10,415 nt of DNA from an uncultured Rhodocyclaceae bacterium (lineage in GTDB: Bacteria; Pseudomonadota; Gammaproteobacteria; Burkholderiales; Rhodocyclaceae). Each line of letters opens with the position of its first letter. The stretch's first letter is position 1. Below, piece after piece: positions 1 through 7,116 of the stretch. A program made the translations under genes and the position numbers. The notes below the pieces were generated by a model. It was not told the origin of the DNA. It saw only the letters and a program-made list of their open reading frames with translations, and searched no databases. The stretch lies in contig CAJBAP010000257.1 of NCBI GenBank assembly GCA_903950295.1, positions 1-10,415 of the forward strand, read 5' to 3'.

Positions 1-1246
1 CAATGTCGTCATCCACCACGATGATGAACTTGGTGTACATGAACTGTCGCAGAAAACTCCAGATGCCGAACATCACGCGCTTGGCGTGACCGGGATACTG
101 CTTTTTCAGGCTGACCACGGCCATCCGGTAGGAACAACCCTCGGGCGGCAGGTAGAAATCGGCGATCTCGGGGAACTGCTTTTGTAACAGCGGCACGAAG
201 ACTTCGTTGAGCGCCACGCCCAGCATCGCCGGCTCGTCGGGCGGCTTGCCGGTGTAGGTGGAGTGGTAGATCGGGTCATGTCGCATCGTCATGCGCTCGA
301 TGGTGAATACCGGGAAATCAGCCACTTCATTGTAGTAACCGGTGTGATCGCCATACGGCCCTTCAGGTGCGGTTTCATATTCGCCGGGATGCTCAGTTGG
401 GTAAATGGCGCCTTCCAGCACGATTTCTGCCCGTGCCGGCACCTGCAGATCGGAGCCGATACATTTCACCAACTCAGTCTTGCCGCCACGCAGCAGACCG
501 GCGAACTGGTATTCGGAAAGACTGTCCGGCACTGGCGTCACAGCACCGAGAATGGTGGCCGGATCGCAGCCGAGCACCACCGCAACCGGGTAAGGCGTGC
601 CGGGATTTTTCTCGCAGTGGTCACGGAAATCCAGCGCGCCGCCACGATGCGCCAGCCAGCGCATGATGACCTTGTTGGGAGCGATGACTTGCTGACGATA
701 GATGCCGAGATTCTGGCGTGTTTTGTTGGGTCCGCGCGTCACCGTCAGACCCCAGGTGATCAGCGGCGCGGCATCGCCCGGCCAGCAGGTCTGCACAGGC
801 AGGCGTGACAGATCAACATCCTTGCCTTCCCAGACGATCTCCTGACAGGGCGCGGAGGAAACCACCTTGGGCGCCATGTGCAGCACTTGCCGCAAGATCG
901 GCAGCTTGTCCCAGGCGTCGCGCAACCCCTTGGGCGGCTCGGGTTCCTTGAGATAGGCGAGCAACTTGCCGACTTCGCGCAGCGCAGTTTGCCAATCCGC
1001 GCCAGCACCCGTGCCTTCATTGATTCCCATGGCCACCCGTTGGGGCGTACCGAACAGGTTCACCAGCACCGGCATCGTGGCGCCTTTGGGTTTCTCGAAC
1101 AACAAGGCCGGCCCGCCAACGCGCAGCACGCGGTCGGCGATCTCGGTCATTTCCAGCTTGGGGTCAACCTCGATGGCAATGCGCTTCAACTCGCCGGCCG
1201 CTTCGAGGCGGGCGATGAATTCGCGCAGATCCTGGGCGGCGTTCAT
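1..1246 (-). CDS. ubiD: UbiD, 4-hydroxy-3-polyprenylbenzoate decarboxylase (C-terminus beyond window)
   Basis: Prenylated-FMN-dependent decarboxylase that removes the carboxyl group from 3-polyprenyl-4-hydroxybenzoate in ubiquinone biosynthesis, the step after UbiA. 415 codons are visible out of roughly 490 expected; the frame is open to the left edge without internal stops, so the loss is only the window boundary. Family hallmarks read directly: [12 protein letters not shown] (residues 44-55), LFGTP (64-68), [20 protein letters not shown] (153-172), [10 protein letters not shown] (177-186), [12 protein letters not shown] (195-206), [13 protein letters not shown] (295-307), [13 protein letters not shown] (327-339) and [11 protein letters not shown] (396-406). 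These track the E. coli UbiD sequence, as I remember it, almost throughout. The start is the ATG whose A is the last base of the cytochrome stop codon (TAATG). No Shine-Dalgarno sequence precedes it, so initiation probably depends on translational coupling. The flavin prenyltransferase UbiX that supplies its cofactor is not in the window. Confidence 0.97.
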   Translation of the reverse strand, partial: MNAAQDLREFIARLEAAGELKRIAIEVDPKLEMTEIADRVLRVGGPALLFEKPKGATMPVLVNLFGTPQRVAMGINEGTGAGADWQTALREVGKLLAYLKEPEPPKGLRDAWDKLPILRQVLHMAPKVVSSAPCQEIVWEGKDVDLSRLPVQTCWPGDAAPLITWGLTVTRGPNKTRQNLGIYRQQVIAPNKVIMRWLAHRGGALDFRDHCEKNPGTPYPVAVVLGCDPATILGAVTPVPDSLSEYQFAGLLRGGKTELVKCIGSDLQVPARAEIVLEGAIYPTEHPGEYETAPEGPYGDHTGYYNEVADFPVFTIERMTMRHDPIYHSTYTGKPPDEPAMLGVALNEVFVPLLQKQFPEIADFYLPPEGCSYRMAVVSLKKQYPGHAKRVMFGIWSFLRQFMYTKFIIVVDDDI

Positions 1247-1677
1247 TACCGGGTGCGGTAAGCCGTGTGGCAGGACACGCACTGAGACGTCAGCTTGGGC
1301 AGCGCGGCCAGCGCCTTGCCGGCATCGCCCGTCTTGGCCACATCGGCGAACTCGCTGCCGGCATCGTGCATGCCCCAGGCTAGTTTGCGCATGGCTTCGG
1401 TCATGTGGCGGCCAGGCATTTCGGCGGGCTTCATGCCAACATGGCGACTGCTTTTCGCACCGTTGCCGATGCGGCCCTCGGCCACATCGCCGGCTTCCTT
1501 CGCCTTGCCGTTAGCCAGCAGGCCAATGATTTCGTGCAGCGCAGCCAGCATGTCGACCATCTCGGCACGCAGGACGGCCTGCGCCGGCGCCGGCATCTGG
1601 ACGAACTGCCGGGTGTCTTCCGCAGCACCGGCGGGCAAGGCAACAGCAAACAGCAGGGGCAACAGAAAACGTTTCAT
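1246..1677 (-). CDS. Periplasmic class II (c'-type) cytochrome c between ubiA and ubiD
   Basis: Small secreted haem protein of 143 residues. It has a signal peptide (basic MKR, hydrophobic core to about residue 16, likely cleavage near residues 18-19 in AGAA) and a single haem-binding CVSCH at residues 133-137, followed by TAYR close to the C-terminus. A lone CxxCH at the extreme C-terminus of an otherwise helical protein is typical of the cytochrome c' / c-556 four-helix-bundle family. His137 would be the proximal haem ligand. Met40 or Met43 in the first mature helix could be a distal ligand as in c-556 types, but I cannot decide this by eye. Its ATG overlaps the ubiA stop (ATGA) and is preceded by GGAG at 1684-1687 with 6-base spacing; its TAA overlaps the ubiD ATG by one base. 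It is therefore very likely translated with both neighbours. Its redox partner is unknown; the role in electron transfer is inferred from the haem motif. Confidence 0.88.
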   Translation of the reverse strand: MKRFLLPLLFAVALPAGAAEDTRQFVQMPAPAQAVLRAEMVDMLAALHEIIGLLANGKAKEAGDVAEGRIGNGAKSSRHVGMKPAEMPGRHMTEAMRKLAWGMHDAGSEFADVAKTGDAGKALAALPKLTSQCVSCHTAYRTR

Positions 1678-2567
1678 GAAAATCTCCAGTGTCGTAGAAA
1701 ATAATCGATGGCGATACCGGCAAACACGGCAGCACCGAACCAGTTGTTGTGCAGGAAAGCCTTGAAGCAGCGCATGCGATCACGCTCGCGAATCAGCGTG
1801 TAATGATAACCGGCGATGCATGCGGCAACAGAGAGCCCCAGCGCATATGGCCAGCCGAAGCCAAGCCGCCAGCCCACCCAGCCCAGCAGGGCCAGCGTAA
1901 CGCCGTAGCAGAGCATGATTGCCACGATGTCGAAACGGCCGAAGGTGAGCGCCGAGGTCTTGATGCCGATGCGGATATCGTCCTCGCGATCGACCAGTGC
2001 ATATTCGGTGTCGTAAGCCATCGCCCAGAACACGTTGGCGAGCAACAACCACCACGCCGTTTCCGGTATTCGTCCCAGCGTCACGGCAAAGGCCATCGGA
2101 ATGCCGAAGCCGAAGGCGACCCCCAGATAGGCCTGCGGGATGGCGAAGAAGCGTTTGGTGAAAGGGTAACTGGCCGCGAGGAACAGTGCCACCAGCGCCA
2201 GACCCAGCAGCAGTGTATTCATGAGCGGCAGGATCAGGAGGAAGGCGGCAACCACGAGAAAGCCGCACAGGATGAAGGCTTCGCGCGTCGTCACCGTCCC
2301 GGCGGCCAGCGGCCGCATTTTTGTGCGCTCGACGTGGGGATCGAAATTGCGGTCGGCATAGTCGTTGACGACACAACCGGCCGAACGCATCAGCACCGTG
2401 CCGAGCACAAAAATCCACACCACCCACCAGTCGGGGCGTCCGTTACTGGCGATCCACAACGCCCAGAGCGTCGGCCACAGCAACAGCAGAATGCCGATCG
2501 GCTTGTCCAGCCGCATCAGCTTTTCGTAGAGGTCGAGACGTTGCTTGATCAGGGCAAAACTGGGCAT
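1674..2567 (-). CDS. ubiA: UbiA, 4-hydroxybenzoate polyprenyltransferase
   Basis: Integral inner-membrane, Mg-dependent prenyltransferase that attaches the polyprenyl chain to 4-hydroxybenzoate, the committing step of ubiquinone biosynthesis. It is 297 residues, normal for the family (E. coli about 290). Both Asp-rich diphosphate/Mg motifs are present: NDYADRNFD at residues 68-76 and [12 protein letters not shown] at 186-197. The N-terminal signature [20 protein letters not shown] (19-38) closely matches E. coli UbiA. Many hydrophobic segments (for example 24-40, 47-60, 98-115, 118-133, 145-163, 213-231) fit the multi-pass fold. The start at 2567 lacks a recognisable Shine-Dalgarno sequence; instead TAAAAT lies exactly 6 bases before the ATG (see findings). 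It lies 48 bases after the upstream c-di-GMP enzyme gene, and its TGA overlaps the cytochrome start by 4 bases. The product is the substrate for UbiD two genes on. Confidence 0.97.
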   Translation of the reverse strand: MPSFALIKQRLDLYEKLMRLDKPIGILLLLWPTLWALWIASNGRPDWWVVWIFVLGTVLMRSAGCVVNDYADRNFDPHVERTKMRPLAAGTVTTREAFILCGFLVVAAFLLILPLMNTLLLGLALVALFLAASYPFTKRFFAIPQAYLGVAFGFGIPMAFAVTLGRIPETAWWLLLANVFWAMAYDTEYALVDREDDIRIGIKTSALTFGRFDIVAIMLCYGVTLALLGWVGWRLGFGWPYALGLSVAACIAGYHYTLIRERDRMRCFKAFLHNNWFGAAVFAGIAIDYFLRHWRFS

Positions 2568-2615
2568 GGCAAGATTTTACGCCGTCCCCATGAGACGCGC
2601 CGCCGGGCTCTCAAA

Positions 2616-5600
2616 CTACGGGGATTTCCACCGAATCAGCACCTTCAACTGTTCAAGCAAGGCATCCCGCAGCTTATGGAGTTCATCCAGCCGCGCCAGT
2701 GCCTCTGGGGCCCGGCCCCTCGACCAAAGCTCCAGCAACTCCACTGCCAGTGCATGCACTTGCTGGTGTATCTGATTGATGGCTTGAAAGACTGGATGAG
2801 TGCCAGGGTTGGTGAGACTTTCGACATCCAGCCACTTGCCGAAGCGGCATTGGTGAACGTCAAGCGGCGGCGGTGTTTCACGCTGGCCCTTGAGGAGATC
2901 TTCAATCGCCGTAATCCAGACTCGATGCTCGACACTGGCGTAGAGTATCGGTAAATCAGTGCGACTGACGGCCTGCAGATTGCACCAGGAAGGATCGACG
3001 CGCCAAGTCGCAGCCCAGGCGGGAAAGCTGTCCGCCGGCATCGGGCGGGCTATGCCGTAGCCTTGCGCCAGTTCGCAGCCGAGCTGCAGCAGCATCGCGC
3101 CATGTTCCAGCGTCTCCACCCCTTCGGCGATCGCCTGCCGGTTGAACGCGGCAGCCAGACCAAGCACCCCGTCCAGAATGGAAAGATCATCCGGATCATC
3201 GAGCATGTCGCGGACGAAGCTCTGGTCGATCTTGAGCAGGGAAACCGGCAGCCGTTTCAGGTAGGTCAGCGAGGAGTAACCGGTGCCGAAATCATCCAGC
3301 GCGAAAGTTATTCCAATCATTCGACACACATCCATGACTTGCGATACATGGGCCAGATCTTCCAGTGCGCTGGTTTCCAGCACTTCTATTTCCAGGTAGT
3401 CTGGCCTGACGTCGGGATGCGCCACCAGGATCTCTCGCAGGCTTTCAACAAAGTCCGCCTGCTGCAATTGGTGCGCGCCCACATTGACACTGACGGGAAT
3501 ATCGAGCCCTTGGGCTTGCCAAAGCGCGATCTGTGTCAGGGCCGTATTGATGACCCACGCACCAACCTCTATGGCCAACGGGTGGTCCTCGATCACCGGC
3601 AGGAACACGGCTGGCGGCAACAAGCCCCGCTCCGGGCATTGCCAGCGGATCAGGGCTTCGGCACCAACCACCGCTCCCGTGCGCATATTGACCTTGGGTT
3701 GGTAATGCAGCACGAATTCGCCTTGGGTCAGGGCGTGGCGGATGCGCTCCAAGCTTTCGTGGTGACCACGGATGCTGCTGTCCTGTGCGGCATCGAAAAC
3801 GTGGTAACGGTTCTTGCCGGCCAGCTTGGCCTGATACATGGCCTGATCGGCCTGGCGCAACAGTTGATCGGCATCTACTTCCTCAAACGGGTAGAAGGCA
3901 ACGCCGATGCTGGCCGAAACCTGGAGTATCAAGTCTCCCACGTGGACTGGCAGTGAGGCGGCATCAAGCAGGCGGTTGAGCATCGGCACGCTGGCAGACT
4001 CATTCTCAAGGTCAATCAGCACAGCAACGAATTCGTCGCCGCCCAGTCGGGCAAGCGTGTCGCTTTCGCGCAGCGCCTGCTTCATGCGGGTGGCCAGGGC
4101 GATCAGCAACTGATCGCCAGCGTCGTGCCCGTGGCGGTCATTGATGGCCTTGAAGCCATCGAGATCAAGATAGGCCACTGCCAGCAGTTGCTCACGGCGC
4201 TGGGTCTGAGCCATGGCCTGCTTCAATCGGTCAGCCAGCAGCACGCGGTTAGGCAGGCTGGTCAGCGCATCATATTGGGCGATATGTTCGAGATGGCGCT
4301 GATGTTCCTTGAGCGCGGTAATGTCGGAGAACAAGGACACATAGTGCCGTGCTTGACCATCGGCATCGCGCACCGCGCTGATGGTTTGCAATGAGGCAAA
4401 ATAATCGCCGTTCTTGCACCGGTTCCACATTTCGCCGTGCCAGTTGCCACTTTCCATCAGATCGTGCCACATCGCCGCGAAGAACTCCTTGCCATGACGG
4501 CCGGAATTGAGAATGCGGGAGTTCTGGCCGATAACCTCGTCGCGGCCGTATCCCGTGATGCGGGTGAAGGTGTCGTTGACGTCGATGATCGTGCCTTCAG
4601 CGTCGGTGATGATGATTCCTTCGCGGGCATGGGTGAATACGCTGGCGGCAAGGTGGAGCTTTTCCTCGGCTTGCTTACGCTCGGATATGTCCGTGTAAAT
4701 CCAGATGCTGCCATCGGTTGGATGGGCAGGATCGATGGCGCAACCGTTCAGGGCGCCCCAGAACAGGCTGCCGTCCTTGTGTCGCAGCAGCAGTTCCTCG
4801 CTGTGGTTCCGTCCTTCCGCCAGAGTCGCATAGCCGCGCTCGCCGATCTTCAGAAAATTCTCGTGCGTATCGTAGAGCCGCTCGGAGGATTCACCGATCA
4901 ACTCGCCGGGCTCATATTGAAAGATCTCTTCAAAGCGGCGATTGCATGAAACGATGCGGCGTTGCCTGAGGTGGGTAATACCGACCAACGCGTTACGCAG
5001 GATCGTTTCATTTTCCGCCAGTAGCTGTCGGGTTTTTTCTTCCTGTTGCTTGCGCTCGGTGATATCGCGCACCGTGGCGACGATGCGGTCAGCGGTGCCA
5101 ATGCGCGCGCGCCGCAGATTCACTTCAACCCAGAATGTATGGCCATCGAGTCGTCGTGCCAGCCAGTCGAAGGTCTGCGGGCCATCCATCACCTGCCGTA
5201 GCTTCTCGGCAGCTTCGACCTTGGTGTACGGTGTAACACCGGCCGAAAAATTGGCGATCGACGACTGCAACGCTTGTTCGCGCGTGCAGCCAAACATCTC
5301 GCACATGCGCAGGTTCACGTCGAGCAGATGGCCGTCTGCGGCATCGTGGATGAAGAAGGCATCGCCGGCGGCATCGAAAATACTGCGGAAGCGGCTTTCA
5401 CTCTCCGCCAGTTGGCCGATACGGCTTTGCACGGTGGCGGCCATGGCATTGAAGTTGTCTGCAAGCAGGCCGATCTCATCGCGGTTGGCAATGACGATGG
5501 GCGCTGAATAGTCGGCGCTGGCGATACGGCGCGTGGCGGCAACCAGACTCGAAATGTGGCGCGTGATCAGGTAGCCGCCCACCGACAGCAACAATAGCGA

Positions 5601-6140
5601 CAGCAGAATCTCGCCGAGGGCGATGAGGACGCTCTGTTCCAGCACATTGCCGCGCAAGGTGACCAAATCGACAAGCGACAAACCGAAGCGCGCAGACCCC
5701 ACCGGGCTGCCTTGCACGGTAAGCGGCACCGAGGTGTCGTAGATCATGTCCGTCAATGAAGCGTTTACGGTCCGATCTTCGGGAGCACTATTCGACAGCA
5801 GTTGTGGCGTGACTTCACCAACGCTTGCCAGAACTTCGCCACGCCGATCAAACACGACGATGTAGCTGATCTCCGTGCGCTTCGAACCAACCAGTTGCTT
5901 GATGATGGCTGCAATTTCGCTGTGGTCGCGCTGGAATACCCGCCCCGCCAGCGAGGCGTCGAGCAGCGGCGCCAGCGCTTCCAGTCGTATGCGGGTTTGC
6001 GACTCGAGTGCTTCACTCACCAGGCGGTAACTGTTGGTGAGCAAGAATGTCAGCATGATCGCCTCGACGATCACAGCCGCCGCCACCAGCCTGAGCCGGA
6101 TCGAGCGGTACCAAGGAATCGTTTGCGCAGCGGGCGTCAA
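2616..6140 (-). CDS. Membrane c-di-GMP synthase/phosphodiesterase: sensor-HAMP-PAS3-GGDEF-EAL-CZB
   Basis: 1174-residue inner-membrane signalling protein. Order: transmembrane helix about 16-36; periplasmic region about 37-165; second helix about 169-192; HAMP about 193-245 (DEIGLLADNFNAM 221-233); PAS domains about 247-365, 375-490 and 495-612, the first two ending in DITERK / DISERK and the third in DITALK; GGDEF about 620-785; EAL about 795-1045; CZB about 1068-1170. The cyclase signature GGDEF (700-704) and the inhibitory site RESD (691-694) are intact. The phosphodiesterase side keeps EAL (828-830), ExLE (919-922), DDFGTGYSSL (949-958), KIDQSF (970-975) and EGVET (1006-1010). Both activities are therefore plausible. 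The C-terminal domain has H1072, CRFGKW (1098-1103), H1125 and H1129, the CZB zinc-ligand pattern. The start is TTG, two bases after the binding-protein stop; an in-frame stop lies five codons upstream of it, and there is no clear ribosome site, so coupling to the upstream gene is likely. CTG two codons earlier is the only alternative I see. Ligand and output are unknown. Confidence 0.95.
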   Translation of the reverse strand: MTPAAQTIPWYRSIRLRLVAAAVIVEAIMLTFLLTNSYRLVSEALESQTRIRLEALAPLLDASLAGRVFQRDHSEIAAIIKQLVGSKRTEISYIVVFDRRGEVLASVGEVTPQLLSNSAPEDRTVNASLTDMIYDTSVPLTVQGSPVGSARFGLSLVDLVTLRGNVLEQSVLIALGEILLSLLLLSVGGYLITRHISSLVAATRRIASADYSAPIVIANRDEIGLLADNFNAMAATVQSRIGQLAESESRFRSIFDAAGDAFFIHDAADGHLLDVNLRMCEMFGCTREQALQSSIANFSAGVTPYTKVEAAEKLRQVMDGPQTFDWLARRLDGHTFWVEVNLRRARIGTADRIVATVRDITERKQQEEKTRQLLAENETILRNALVGITHLRQRRIVSCNRRFEEIFQYEPGELIGESSERLYDTHENFLKIGERGYATLAEGRNHSEELLLRHKDGSLFWGALNGCAIDPAHPTDGSIWIYTDISERKQAEEKLHLAASVFTHAREGIIITDAEGTIIDVNDTFTRITGYGRDEVIGQNSRILNSGRHGKEFFAAMWHDLMESGNWHGEMWNRCKNGDYFASLQTISAVRDADGQARHYVSLFSDITALKEHQRHLEHIAQYDALTSLPNRVLLADRLKQAMAQTQRREQLLAVAYLDLDGFKAINDRHGHDAGDQLLIALATRMKQALRESDTLARLGGDEFVAVLIDLENESASVPMLNRLLDAASLPVHVGDLILQVSASIGVAFYPFEEVDADQLLRQADQAMYQAKLAGKNRYHVFDAAQDSSIRGHHESLERIRHALTQGEFVLHYQPKVNMRTGAVVGAEALIRWQCPERGLLPPAVFLPVIEDHPLAIEVGAWVINTALTQIALWQAQGLDIPVSVNVGAHQLQQADFVESLREILVAHPDVRPDYLEIEVLETSALEDLAHVSQVMDVCRMIGITFALDDFGTGYSSLTYLKRLPVSLLKIDQSFVRDMLDDPDDLSILDGVLGLAAAFNRQAIAEGVETLEHGAMLLQLGCELAQGYGIARPMPADSFPAWAATWRVDPSWCNLQAVSRTDLPILYASVEHRVWITAIEDLLKGQRETPPPLDVHQCRFGKWLDVESLTNPGTHPVFQAINQIHQQVHALAVELLELWSRGRAPEALARLDELHKLRDALLEQLKVLIRWKSP

Positions 6141-6142
6141 GC

Positions 6143-6985
6143 TCAGGGCGTGTCAAACACGGCGGTGAATGGATCGAGACGTTTCATGGTCGCGGCATCG
6201 ATCGGGCGAAAATCGATTTGCCCAGTCTTGTCGAAGTAGGTTTTGCCGATGGATGTTTTGGCAAAATCTGTCAGGGCCTTTTGTAGATTGTTCAGCATCG
6301 CTTCGCCATTACGCGGATGAGCAAGCACGAAAAATCCGGGCACGGGTGGCGCCCGGTAAAGCTCCCGAAACTGCGCACGCTGCTCGGCGGGCGTGTTGTC
6401 CCACAGCGCGGTGGCGGTCGCACCGGCGTCGGCATCGTTACGCAGGATGGCCTCGATCACATTGGAAAAGCTAGCGGTATCGATGAAGTAGACGTTCTTG
6501 CCGAGTTCGAGCCCGCTCTTGCCGAGTGCCTGATTCATGATCTGGTAAGTCATCGACATCTTTGCGCCAATGGCAAGCCCGCGTCCGCGCAGATCGTCGA
6601 GCGTCTTGATCGGGGAATCTTTCTTTACCAGGGCGATGACAACGATTGGATTGCCAGACTGCGCCAACGGCCGATAGCCGTCGCGCTTTTCGGCCAGACG
6701 GCCCATGTGCGGGGCGGTAAAGATAATGTCGTATTCGCCGGTGCGGGTGCGGTCGATGAACTGGGCGAAATTCGGTGCCGAGCGCAGCACCACCGGTCGG
6801 CCCAGCGCCTTGGCCAGATGGTCGCCGAGCGGAGAGAATTGTTCGACGATCTGGTTGGGTGACAGATAAGGATAGACGCCAAATACCAGTTCGCCCTTGC
6901 TGTTGTCAGCAAAGGCGACCGTGGAGAACAACAGGTTGAGCAGTGCAATAAACAGAACCCGCCCAGCGTAAGAGCGTGATTTCAT
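6143..6985 (-). CDS. Orphan PhnD-like periplasmic substrate-binding protein
   Basis: 280-residue secreted binding protein of the phosphate/phosphite/phosphonate (PhnD, PF12974-like) family. The signal peptide runs to about residue 26 (MKSR, hydrophobic 9-24, cleavage after AFA). Family-typical segments: GVYPYLSPNQIVEQFSPLGD (36-55), LAKALGRPVVL (57-67), GEYDIIFTAPHM (83-94), VVIALVKKDSPIKTLDDLRG (115-134) and a C-terminal half with LAHPR (221-225). The start at 6985 is chosen over an in-frame ATG at 7018 because GGAGGAGG sits 6 bases before it, and the longer version would place that site inside the coding region and spoil the signal peptide. No permease or ATPase gene adjoins it. Instead it is followed after two bases by a membrane c-di-GMP enzyme with a periplasmic domain, so a sensory rather than transport role is inferred. 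The ligand cannot be read from the sequence; the family name does not prove phosphonate binding. Confidence 0.9.
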   Translation of the reverse strand: MKSRSYAGRVLFIALLNLLFSTVAFADNSKGELVFGVYPYLSPNQIVEQFSPLGDHLAKALGRPVVLRSAPNFAQFIDRTRTGEYDIIFTAPHMGRLAEKRDGYRPLAQSGNPIVVIALVKKDSPIKTLDDLRGRGLAIGAKMSMTYQIMNQALGKSGLELGKNVYFIDTASFSNVIEAILRNDADAGATATALWDNTPAEQRAQFRELYRAPPVPGFFVLAHPRNGEAMLNNLQKALTDFAKTSIGKTYFDKTGQIDFRPIDAATMKRLDPFTAVFDTP

Positions 6986-6991
6986 AACGAG

Positions 6992-6999
6992 CCTCCTCC
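6992..6999 (-). promoter_or_regulatory. Strong ribosome binding site of the PhnD-like gene
   Basis: GGAGGAGG on the minus strand, 6 bases before ATG 6985. It is the best Shine-Dalgarno sequence in the window and fixes the start of the binding-protein gene. The next gene in the pair (TTG start at 6140) has no such site, so the binding protein is probably made in excess over the membrane enzyme. Confidence 0.8.
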
Positions 7000-7079
7000 G
7001 ACAACTGCCGCCCCGCATCTCTGGTGGATGCGATGGCCAGCTCCATGGTCATCATGCCACAACCAACTCGGACAAGTCT

Positions 7080-7099
7080 AAAAACCCGCGCCAGTTTTT
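7080..7099 (-). terminator. Possible weak terminator after recG
   Basis: On the minus strand, 17 bases past the recG TAG, AAAAAC and GTTTTT form a 6-bp inverted repeat around an 8-base GC-rich loop, with the U-run as the 3' arm. The stem is almost all A-T, so it would be weak; the repeat is symmetric and would read the same from the plus strand. It is the only terminator-like object in the 131-base gap (6986-7116). I found no convincing -35/-10 pair in the rest of that gap. Confidence 0.25.
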
Positions 7100-7116
7100 G
7101 CTTCCCGTTCCTTGCG

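Noticed and set aside
1..1246. Possible frameshift or truncation in ubiD
   Set aside because: The frame reads without interruption from 1246 to the left edge with conserved motifs throughout; the missing C-terminus is due to the window boundary.
2591..2611. GAGA...TCTC inverted repeat between the c-di-GMP gene and ubiA as a terminator
   Set aside because: The outer stem is only 4 bp with a bulge, and it is followed by ATGGGG rather than a U-run.
1749..2954. Plus-strand open frame of 401 codons
   Set aside because: It lies antisense to ubiA and the end of the c-di-GMP enzyme, both with clear family motifs. Its translation is rich in Gln, His and Arg with no recognisable domain, as expected for the reverse frame of GC-rich genes.
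3063..3956. Plus-strand open frame of 297 codons
   Set aside because: Antisense to the GGDEF-EAL region, where the minus-strand frame has intact catalytic motifs.
6986..7018. Longer start for the PhnD-like protein at ATG 7018
   Set aside because: It would add an Arg/Cys-rich stretch before the signal peptide and bury the GGAGGAGG ribosome site inside the coding region; ATG 6985 fits both.
6986..7116. Sigma-70 or sigma-54 promoter for the binding-protein gene
   Set aside because: TTGTCC and CATGAT are only 13 bases apart, and no GG-N10-GC pair fits the -24/-12 spacing. A promoter may exist here but I cannot support one.
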